Shown piece after piece: positions 54,694-63,904 of a DNA stretch of 63,904 bases. The stretch's first letter is position 1. Each line of letters opens with the position of its first letter. A program made the translations under genes and the position numbers. Below the pieces are notes generated by a model. The model saw only the letters and a program-made list of their open reading frames with translations, did not search any database and was not told where the DNA came from. Origin of the DNA: Seiridium cupressi (Eukaryota > Ascomycota > Sordariomycetes > Amphisphaeriales > Sporocadaceae). Where the stretch lies: assembly GCA_036674765.1 (NCBI GenBank), contig JARVKI010000154.1, forward strand, positions 1 through 63,904. The letters run 5' to 3'.

Positions 54694-56292
54694 TTCCCGA
54701 GGCTCTGGGCCGCCATGGATGTTCGGTGGTCTGAATCGCAGAGGCGTCCCTGGCGTCGGGCAAGTGAGGCGTTGGAGACGCAACATGTGGGTGACCAGCC
54801 ACCAGCAAAGGAGTGAATACATGTACTTGCCAGCAGCCAGTTGCCCATCAATTGCTGATCAATTGAGGGGAAGACGCGCAAGCCAGCATAGCCAGCCAAG
54901 CCACTGGCAGCCTCGTCTCTATTCAGCTCCAGTTGGGCATGGTGGTGTCTCCACTCTTTTATGTACTCGATACGAGCCTGATCGAGAAGCTGCAGGACGG
55001 TCACGACCCTGACCAGGGCAATGCAACTGCCGCGTTTCAAGCAGAGAAAAATTTGGGCTTGCATATCTGCGGCGCGAGAGACTCTACAAGGCTATAAGAC
55101 ATCTTCCCCGCGGATGTATGTATATATATTCATAGGCAATGCATCGGTATTGCTACAGGCTATAGCACAAAGCTTGTGCAATGCGATCAATCGCCGGCCG
55201 AACTTGCGTGGCTTATATCAGCCGCAAGGTCTGAATGGCCGAAGAATCCGTGTGGCTCGAGGATGACGAATATTGTGTAGATCGGCGCCTGCGCTACTGG
55301 CTGCACCGCCGCAACGGAGTGAGGCCTCTCTTTCACATTATTCTGTGGTCATGCCGGGAAACAGAGGGCCAATGACGGTTCTAACAGACAGGGTGAAGTG
55401 ATGATGGTGAATCACACAAGATAAAACGACAACACGCATATCCAACACTACGCGGGAACATGATGGACATGATAGACTGTACTCACTACCACGTACTCAG
55501 GCACCGGGGTCTTGGTTAGCGAGTTACGCTGGAGCTTTTCGTCTCGGTAGGTATCAACGCAGCTGCAAATGCCAAATGCCAGCACTGCATCAGCCACTGG
55601 AGCTAAAGGACGCTCAGTAAATCCCAATTCGCCAAGCTCGCGGTAGTTCAACGTGCATGTGCCCCTAGTGTCAGAATAATGTATGGGGCGTGACGAAGCG
55701 GAGGGCTGAGGGCCAGGGGCCAGTGGCTCGCAGCGTGCAGCGGAGCACCTAAACTCGACCTTGGCTCTCAGTCTAGTGGTCAAGGCCGACTAATTTTAGC
55801 TCTCCACCCCAGTGTCTCACTTCTGGCGACCAGCTTTTTCGACAAGAACTATCAACGCTCTCTGCCAACAACTAAATCCCAGGCCCTTCCGCCCTTCACC
55901 ATTTTATGCCATCCCGTTTGGTTTCACTGTAGACATTCGTTTGGTCTTTTTTGCTGCTCTAACACCCACGCCCACTGGGCTGCCCGTCGAACATACCCCA
56001 GGCACCCGATTCGTTCGTTCCATTTTCCTCGCCACAGGGCGTCTAGAAGGGAGGGAGAGAAAGAAGCAAAGAGAGTTAGCCAGGCTTGCAGGTGAGGCCC
56101 TGAAATTACGAGACGCGACGCTGTGCCGGCACTGGCCTTTGCTACTGGCTGCTCGGGAAATTGTCCCATCGACATTGCAGACAGAGGCAGACCAGCCATC
56201 CGCAGCTACCGCCACAATCGACCCCCCGGCACCTCATCGAGCGCCTGCAGCTCCAGGTCACTGAGAAGGGCACTTTGAACAACACACCCACC
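54694..56292. other. Spacer between MFS gene and rhomboid gene
   Basis: 1.6 kb between two plus-strand genes. A plus frame at 55812-56264 (150 codons) ends 28 bases before the rhomboid ATG and may be leader sequence; if transcribed it would be an upstream ORF. A minus frame at 55448-55783 (111 codons) has no recognised domain. No tRNA or repeat is seen. Confidence 0.45.
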
Positions 56293-58010
56293 ATGGCGGC
56301 GAACGAATACTACAACACCCGGCCTTCGCAGCCGCACTATTACAACGGTTACGACGACGACCCCCACCACGGGTCAGCGACACCAGCTCCGTCCACATAC
56401 CCGCCATCCTACGCAACACACGCGCCACAGACACATGCAGACCAGCCCTCGGCGGTTTCGCCATTCCAGACCCCGTTCGATGATCACGTCTATCCCGCCA
56501 ACTCGCACAACACTCCCGACGCCATGAGCAGTCAGCACAGCTTTGCTCAGGACACCAGATACCATAGTCCCGGCCCGGGCAACGTTTCGCCCGTAGGCGA
56601 CGATATCCCGCTGCGGCAGCATCCTGATGGCACCAACAAGATGGGCACACCGGGGTATGCGATGGACTCGACCGATCACGTTTACGACACGACTGCCAAC
56701 GGCCCGCCCGCGCGGGACAGATCGGGAGCCAAGGGAGGGGTGCGCTTTGGGGAGTTGGGCATGCTAGGTTCGGGGAAGAGGAGGATACCTATCTTCGTCT
56801 ACTTGTTCTCCGTCATTCAGATCGCCGTCTTCATCGGCGAGCTGGTCAAAGCAGGTAAGCATCTCGTGGCATATTTCACGTCCGAGCCGGGAGATGGACC
56901 AGAACTGACGGTGAGCACCCATTAGCCCAGTTGACAGGCAGCCCGATTCAGACACAGCCCTCATTCAACCCCATGATCGGTCCTTCGTCATACGTCCTCA
57001 TCAACATGGGATCCAGATATGTCATTTGCATGCACCGCGTGCAGAACGTGACCAACTACGATGGCCGCGGAAATATCAGCTGGCCGTGTCCCTGGAGTAC
57101 GACAAACGACGCCACCTCGGCCGACAACCAGTGTACTCTCTCCCAGCTCTGCGGGTTTGGCGACGTGCCTAATCCACCCACTGCCAATGCTACCGTGCCT
57201 TTCGACGAGGCTCCTTTTCCCAACCAGTGGTGGCGCTTCATCACACCCATTTTCCTACATGCCGGTATCGTCCATATCGGCTTCAACCTGCTGATGCAGC
57301 TCACACTGGGGAAGGAAATCGAAAGAGCAATAGGGTCGATCCGCTTCTTCCTCGTATACATGAGCTCTGGCATATTTGGTTTTGTCATGGGCGGAAACTT
57401 TGCCGCTGTCGGTATCTCTTCTACCGGTGCCTCGGGTGCGCTCTTTGGTATTATTGCCCTGACGCTGCTCGATCTGCTGTATTCGTGGAAGGAGAGGCAG
57501 AATCCTGTCAGGGAACTCATGTTCATCTTACTCGAGGTTGTGATTTCCTTTGTATTAGGACTGCTCCCGGGTCTCGATAATTTCTCCCATATCGGGGGCT
57601 TTCTCATGGGCTTGTGCCTCGGAGTGTGCGTCCTTCACTCGCCCAATTTTCTGCGCCACAAGATTGGCGAGGATCACTTCACCGGTCCTTCGTACTCGAC
57701 GGTCAGCCCCCACAACGGGATTACCAGTGTCGCCTTTCCTCCCTTCCTCCGGAACCCGGTCGGCTTTTTTAAGGGAAGAAAGAGTCTCTGGTGGGTATGG
57801 TGGATGGTTCGTGCCGGCTTTCTCGTCGCCATCATCGTCATTTTCATTGTTCTCCTCAACAACTTCTACACGTACCAAAACACTTGTAGTTGGTGTAAGT
57901 ATCTGAGCTGTCTGGTACGTTTGAACCCCGATCTGCTCGCAAGTCAGCTACTAATTAGCCCCAAGCCTGTCAACGGCTGGTGTGACCAAAACAGTCCGTT
58001 TAGCTCCTGA
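56293..58010 (+). CDS. Rhomboid family intramembrane serine protease
   Basis: Exons 56293-56854, 56926-57914 and 57966-58010 give 531 residues. Rhomboids cleave transmembrane substrates within the membrane. The first 165 residues are Pro/His/Tyr-rich and probably cytosolic. TM1 (IPIFVYLFSVIQIAVFIGEL) is followed by a luminal loop with NPMIGPSSYVLINMG. The core has WWRFITPIFLHAGIVHIGFN, the nucleophile motif GASGALFG with Ser near 357, and the general base in NFSHIGGFLMG with His near 409. The last TM leads to NNFYTYQNTCSWCKYLSC. The third exon adds PVNGWCDQNSPFSS. Intron 2 (51 nt) is a multiple of three without stops, so retention would add 17 residues. The ATG at 56293 has a good ACCATGG context. 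Confidence 0.93.
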
Positions 58011-58658
58011 AGGGACTTCTGTGTTAAATGAAACGGTTATGAGACTCTTTGCCTGGCGATGGCTGCAGGTTGGATATGCATTGGGCGGTTCCGGCATATT
58101 ATAGGGTAATCGCATCACGAGGCGTACTGCATAGTCATCAATACAATAATGTATACTACATCACCATGGGTGTTTAACTCTCTTTACGGAGGATATGACT
58201 ACCGTGGAGAATTTTATAAACACTCTCGATGCCATCATTGCTAGGGCACAGTGACCCAATCTCACAACCTTCCCCCGCCAAGATCTGGCCCCTCTTCCAT
58301 CCACCTGTTCTGCTCGTCTCGGCGGATGTGTCCAAAACACGGCTTGCCAGGACTCTCTTGACCATAAACTCGCCATCTCCAGCCCTCGAGATCGGGTCCT
58401 CGTGGATGCGCAGGGTATTTCACTCATTCTGGATATCACCCATTCTGCGACGGTCGTATCGGGGGAGTCCAGGTAGCATGTTCAGATTGGGGTTAGGGAC
58501 CACGAAAATTTCAAGACAAGCCTATCAGTCCACTGCGAGTATACATTCACATGTTTTCGAGCAATGATACGTAACCCTCCTCTTCCCATCTCAGCGTGTC
58601 GCTGCTCTCAGTTGGAGGAAGCAGGGTACATTCCAAGACAACGCAGGTCTGGGACTGG
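58011..58658. other. Spacer with 3' ends
   Basis: About 650 bases between the rhomboid stop and the stop of the minus-strand fragment. A plus frame at 58229-58567 is unremarkable. A minus frame that stays open below the fragment (QFIKYAGCVPYSQSQTC ... SLLENM) may be leftover 3' sequence or an alternative C-terminus. Confidence 0.4.
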
Positions 58659-58905
58659 CTATAGGGGACACAGCCGGCGTACTTGATGAACTGGGCGCAG
58701 GTTGATCGCCTCGGCCGAGAAACCCCGAGCCTTGGGCACGACCTGGAAATCGTTCGGCATCAGCCAGATGGAACGAACCATGTAACGAGGTACGTGCAAA
58801 GCAGTAATCGAGGGGCGCTTACATATAGAAAGACACGGTAGGCGGCAAGACCAACGCCGATGCCCAGGCCTACCGGAACCATCTCGTACTTAGCGCCCGC
58901 TTAGT
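58659..58905 (-). CDS. Downstream part of an unidentified gene, 5' end lost at AT-rich block
   Basis: On the minus strand, about 58894-58823 read AKYEMVPVGLGIGVGLAAYR and then VFLY, up to a GTAAGC donor at 58822. An 80-nt intron ends TTTCCAG at 58743, and the frame continues VVPKARGFSAEAINLRPVHQ to a TAG at 58659. The Gly-rich hydrophobic stretch looks like a single membrane span. Upstream (58906 on), the sequence turns abruptly AT-rich, so either the 5' exons were displaced by an insertion or translation starts at the internal ATG (EM-VPVG). I do not recognise the family. Confidence 0.4.
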
Positions 58906-59196
58906 AAAGGTATTTAATAAATGCTTTAAAAGTTATATTATTAATTTAAATTTGTATAATTATATTAAAAGATTAAAATTATTAATATTTAATTAACTTT
59001 TATTAAAATATTAAAAAAGATTTTTTTAAATTATTTAATAAATAAATAATTAATTAAATTAATAAATTATATTTATTTTTATTAATTTATTAAATTTAAT
59101 TAATTATTTATTTATTATAATATATTATATTATATTATAATATAATATAATAAAGTTATTAAAAGGTTATTAAAGTTTTTTTTAACTTTATTAATT

Positions 59197-59258
59197 TATT
59201 TTTTATTTTTTATTTTTTATTTTTATTTTTATTTTTATTTTTATTTTTATTTTTATTA
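59197..59258 (+). repeat. T5A / T6A microsatellite
   Basis: Consecutive TTTTTTA and then TTTTTA units inside the AT-rich block, about ten in all. Polarity is clear: the longer units come first. Confidence 0.85.
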
Positions 59259-61592
59259 TTATAATATTTAATAAATTACGAAATTAAACGTAAAGCGTTT
59301 TAATTATTTTAAAAAATATAATATTAATATTAATAAATTTATTTTATGTAAAAATTTAATTATTATATAAACAATTTATATATTTAAATAAATTAACGTA
59401 AATAAATTAATTTATTTATAAAATTAAACGGTAAACTTTTTTATATATTAAGGTTTTTTTTAATAAAATAATCGGCGGTATTATTTTTACCGGTTACGAT
59501 TTTATTAATTATAAACTTATTAATTACGGATTTATTAATTATAAACTTTTTAAAATATATTAAAAAAGGTTTTAAACCTTTAATTAAATTAAAAAAACTT
59601 ATTTATTAAAAATTCGCGTTTAAAACGGAAATTTTTAATTAAAATCTATTAAAATTTTATAATTAACGTAATAATTAATAATAAATATTTAAAAATTAAA
59701 TTTTATTTTTAAACCCTTTTAATATTTTATTTTTTATATTTATTTTATTTTAATAAAACGTAATTAATTTAAAATATTTAAAAAAAAAACATAAATTTAA
59801 TTTTAATTTTTTAGCTTTTATAATTTATATATTTTATAAAAAACTTTTAAAATAAAACCGTTATAACCCTTTTAAAACCGTAATATATTATAAAAACTTA
59901 TTTATTTTATCGTTTAAAAAAGCTTTTATTAATATTTTATTTAAAATAAATTAAAAAACAGTATTAAAAATTTTATATTCGAAACGGAAAAACCCGAATT
60001 AATTATTATCCGTATTATTTATTAAAATAATTAAACCGATTAAAAGAAAAGTTTAAATAACGCGTATAAACGTTATCGCCGTTACGATATACGATTATAA
60101 CGTTGTAAAAACTTAATTTTCAAAGGTTAAGCGATAAATAAATTCAAAATTTCGAAAACTTATTTATATCGTCGCGATTTCGCGATTAACCCGATTAAAT
60201 AAATTAATTACTAAAGATAAAAAGAATTAAAATTAAAAGATTAAAATTTAATCGCTTATTTTTTAAATATTTATAAAATTAATAATATTATTTAAATTTA
60301 TAATTTTTATATAATATAAAAAGTAATTAATAAAAATTCTAAAATTAAAATTAAAATTATTATTATATATTTAAATAATTAAACCGGTTTATTAATAATA
60401 TAATTTAAACGTTTTATTTTAAAAATTTAAATAATTTAATTAAAACCGGACGGGATTATAAATATTAATAAAATAAAAAAGGTTTATTTTATAAAAACTT
60501 ATTAATAATAAACGGAATAAATTATTTAAACGGTAAAGTTTATTTTTAAAAATATAAAAATGTTAACTTTTTAAATTTATAACTTTATTATAAAATTATA
60601 AAAGATTTAAAAGAGAATATTAAAATTAAAAATACGCGGATCGAATATTATTAAGTTTTTCGCTTTATTAATTATAACGGATGAAATTATAATTTTTTAA
60701 CGATAACCGTAAAAAATTAATAAATAAAAATTATTATTTAAAAAAACCGATTAAAAATTATTAATTTAAATATTAATATATCGATTATTAATAATAAATT
60801 AAATTAATTTATTATTTTCTACTTTTATTATAATAAGAGTAAATTTTTCGTTTTTTAAATATTAATATTATTAAATAAAAATAAATTTAAATTTAAAATA
60901 AATTATTTCGTTAATAATTACGATAAATTTATTAAAATTAAATTATATTTAAAAAATAATACTTTTTTAATTTTATTTTTCTATTTTTAATTAAAATATT
61001 TTAAATAGATTATAAAAACGGAGAAATTTATAAATTAATTTTTATTAATATTTATATTAAAAAACGATTAGTTTTTTAAAATACACCCGTCGCTTTACCG
61101 AAATAATATTTAATTTTAAATAAATTTACGTTTAATAATTTAAAAACTCGATTATTAATTTTAATAATAACCGTATTATAATTAATTTTCAAGTGAATTA
61201 AACGGGTAATATTATTAAATACGTTTTACCGTTTTAATTAAAATACGATATTTTATTAAAAAGATTAAAGAAATAATTAAAAAAACGATATTTTATTTAT
61301 AAAAAAAGATTTACCGAACTTTTTAATATTTTAAATCCTCGAAAAAAATTAATAATATTATAATTATAAAAAAGATTATTTAAATAATTACGATTATATT
61401 TAAAGTTTTAAATTTAATTATTAATTTTAATTAAATTTTAATTAATTATTAATTAACTTTCGTTAATTAATAAATTTTATAAATTAATAAATAATTAAAT
61501 AGTTTCTTCTTTATTAAAAATTAAGAAAATTAAAAATTAATTAATAAAGTAAAGTTTTTATTATATTAATTTTTAAATTCTTTTACTAAAAC

Positions 61593-61680
61593 AATTAAAA
61601 TAAAATAAATATAATAATTTATTTAATTTATTTTTTAAAAAACTATTATTAAAATAATTAAAATAAAATAAATATAATAA
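61593..61680 (+). repeat. Short direct duplication, 25 bases, 63 apart
   Basis: The 25-base segment at 61593-61617 recurs at 61656-61680, and the flanking bases differ mainly by C/T changes (CAATT versus TAATT before it). This suggests an old local duplication in the AT-rich block. Confidence 0.6.
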
Positions 61681-63904
61681 CTTATATAGTTTTTTTTTTA
61701 AAAAAATTTATAAAAATAATAAACATTATAAATAAATTTCTTTTTTAAAATTTATAAAATAAAAACTATAAAAAATAAATATTTTTAATTTTAATTAATT
61801 AACGAATTAAATAATAAAGAGTTTATTTTAATTATTAAATAAAAAGAATTAAAAATATATATAAAACGTATTTTATATATTAATTATTTCTATTAATTAA
61901 AAGGATGTTTAGTGTATAAATATAATTAGAATTAAAATTTTAAAAGGAATCGCGTTTTCCGTAATAAGCTTTTTAAAGCTAATAATAAAATAGTAAATAA
62001 CCGAATAATAATAACTTTTTAATTTAAATATACGTAATAAATCGTATATTTAACGATAAGGTAATTATTTTTTTTTAAATAAATTTTTATTTATTAAATA
62101 TTATTATTTTTATAAAAAAGCGAAATTTTTAAATATAAAACTCTTTTATAAGAAAATATTTTTTTATTTTTTTATTTATTTTAATATTATAAAAATTAAA
62201 TATTTAAAATATTTAATCCTTTTATATTTAAATTTAATTCTTTAATTATTTATTTTATATTAGTAAAATCTTAATATTTTAATAAAATTAATTATTTAAC
62301 CGAATTTAGATTTAATCGATGCTTTAATTTTAAAATATTATAATTTAAAACCGAAAAAAACCCGTTTTATAAATGCTAAAATAACCGGTATTATTAAATA
62401 ACGGCGAAATAAAATCAGCGAAATAAGATGTTTTATCGAGTAATTTTTCTAAAAAAATTAACGGATTTATTTATTAATTAATTAAAACTAATAAATAAAA
62501 GTTATTTACTTTTTTAAAAGCTAAGGGTTATTATAAATAATCTTCGATTTCGTTTTTAATTTAAAATAAAAATTAATTAAAATAAATTTTATTATTTAAA
62601 TTATTTAAATTATTCGAATCTATATTATAAACCTCGTCATTTAAATTTAATTTATTAAAAATTAAATTAAATTTTAACGGGTATAATTTTATTTTTAATT
62701 TTTAAATTAAATTAAATTAAATTAAATTAATCAAATTTAAATAGAATTCCTTTTTATAAAATAACTAATATATATTAAAATATTAAAATAATAATAAAAT
62801 TTACTTTATTTAATTTATTATTATTATAACGGTGTTTTAAAGTTTAATAATTAAATAATTTAACTTTTAATTTTTTTATAAAATTAAAAACCAAAAATCA
62901 TTTTAATTAATAAAATTATAGTTTTTTTATAATTTAATTAAAAGTTTAATAAATATCTCGAATAATTATTATAATTCGGATAAAATAAACTAATGAATTT
63001 CGTTAAAAATAGTTTTTAATATTCGGAATTAATAATATTACGATAAATTTAAAATAATAGTTTTTTAAACGTTATTTTTAATATTTTAATTAATTACTAA
63101 TAATAATAATAAAATAATAAACCGTTAAATATTTTAATAATATTAAAACTTTTAAAAAATAAACTTTTCCCCACCCTTCTTTTTTAATTTAATTATTAAA
63201 TGTTAATTTATTATCGGAACGTTTAAATTCGTATAAACACTTCTTATTTTTACCGTTTTATTATTCGAAATAAATTATTTTAATATTATTTCCATAATAA
63301 TATTAATAATATATATAATATAATAAATATCGTTAATAAATTTAATACTTACGTTTTATTTATAATTTCGTTTAAAACCTAAGGTTTTGAAATTAATCAC
63401 TAATTTTAGTTAAAATTTTAATTAATTATTAATTAATTAATTAAAGTTACTACTTTATTAACTTTAATAAATTTTATTAATTAATTAATAATTAATTTAA
63501 CTTTTTTAAAAATTAACGAAAGTTAATTTATATTTTACGTTTTAATTTCTTATAAATTAATATTTAATTATATTATTTTAAATTTAATTCTTTTAATAAA
63601 AATACGTTTTATAAAGTTAATTTAATTAAACTTTATTTTTTAAAGTTTTATTTAAAATTATTAAAATTATTTAGTTTTTTTATAATTAATTAATTAATTA
63701 AAGGTTAAATATTAAAAGATTAATTAAAGTTAATAAAATATTAACTTTAATTAATTTAATTTAATACTTTATTAACTTTACTTAATTTTTATTCATTTTT
63801 AATTATTAAAAGTTAATTTTTATTAATAATTTATTAACGAAAGTTAGTTTTAATTTAATTAATTAATAAATTAATTAACTAATTTTAAACTTTAATAAAA
63901 AACG

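Larger units (their letters stand above)
58906..63904. repeat. AT-rich block with RIP signature, 5 kb to window end
   Basis: The composition changes within a few bases at about 58906 to sequence made almost wholly of A and T. The remaining C and G occur mainly as CG (ACG, TCG, CCGG). CA and TG are nearly absent: bases 59461-59700, for example, contain none. No open frame reaches 60 codons in 5 kb. Loss of CA/TG with survival of CG is the mark of repeat-induced point mutation, which converts CpA to TpA on both strands. The parent element cannot be recognised; a transposon array or pericentromeric or subtelomeric isochore is likely. Confidence 0.9.

Noticed and set aside
55812..56264. 150-codon plus frame before the rhomboid gene
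   Set aside because: It has no protein character and lies in the likely 5' leader; at most it is an upstream ORF.

Overview
The window looks like nuclear DNA of a filamentous ascomycete, most likely a Sordariomycete. Introns are short (about 50 to 150 nt) with fungal donor and acceptor signals. Most genes are single-copy eukaryotic housekeeping genes: tRNA wybutosine enzyme TYW4, XPD/Rad3 helicase, Prp3, Pol I A190, histones H3 and H4, and a five-domain AROM protein. The right end is an AT-rich block with the signature of repeat-induced point mutation (RIP). The odd length, a run of 73 C at base 1 and the AT-rich right end suggest this may be a whole contig; that is inference.

Layout. 1-5.8 kb: poly-C run, TYW4 (five exons, one GC-AG intron) and a convergent intronless MFS transporter. 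5.8-12.9 kb: gene-poor DNA with a few weak ORFs, an AT-rich islet with a C15 run, and no recognisable gene. 13-14.2 kb: a C2H2-type transcription factor whose last finger is split by an intron. 14.2-19.5 kb: gene-poor. 19.5-29.8 kb: a dense housekeeping block of XPD (+), Prp3 (-) and Pol I A190 (+), where Prp3 and A190 are divergent. 29.8-31.3 kb: relics of two genes, a minus-strand unidentified fragment and a clearly recognisable but broken kappa-class glutathione transferase. 32-34.8 kb: divergent histone H3/H4 pair with a heptamer array between them. 34.8-41.5 kb: gene-poor, with an AT-rich island. 41.5-43.6 kb: a poly-Q C2H2 factor resembling Rpn4. 46-50.8 kb: AROM. 52.3-54.7 kb: an 11-exon DHA1-type MFS transporter. 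56.3-58.0 kb: a rhomboid protease. 58.66-58.9 kb: the downstream part of a minus-strand gene abutting the AT-rich block. 58.9-63.9 kb: AT-rich, apparently RIP-mutated DNA without long ORFs.

The genes are not a pathway cluster. XPD, Prp3, A190 and the histones serve transcription, splicing and chromatin; AROM makes chorismate precursors; TYW4 finishes wybutosine on tRNA-Phe; two transporters and a rhomboid act in membranes. I see no biosynthetic cluster, CRISPR array, phage or undescribed multi-gene system. The most interesting material is decay and genome defence: the broken kappa GST next to a second relic, the AT-rich block that seems to cut a gene, and several splicing details (two GC-AG introns, two in-frame 3n introns, and an intron through a zinc finger).
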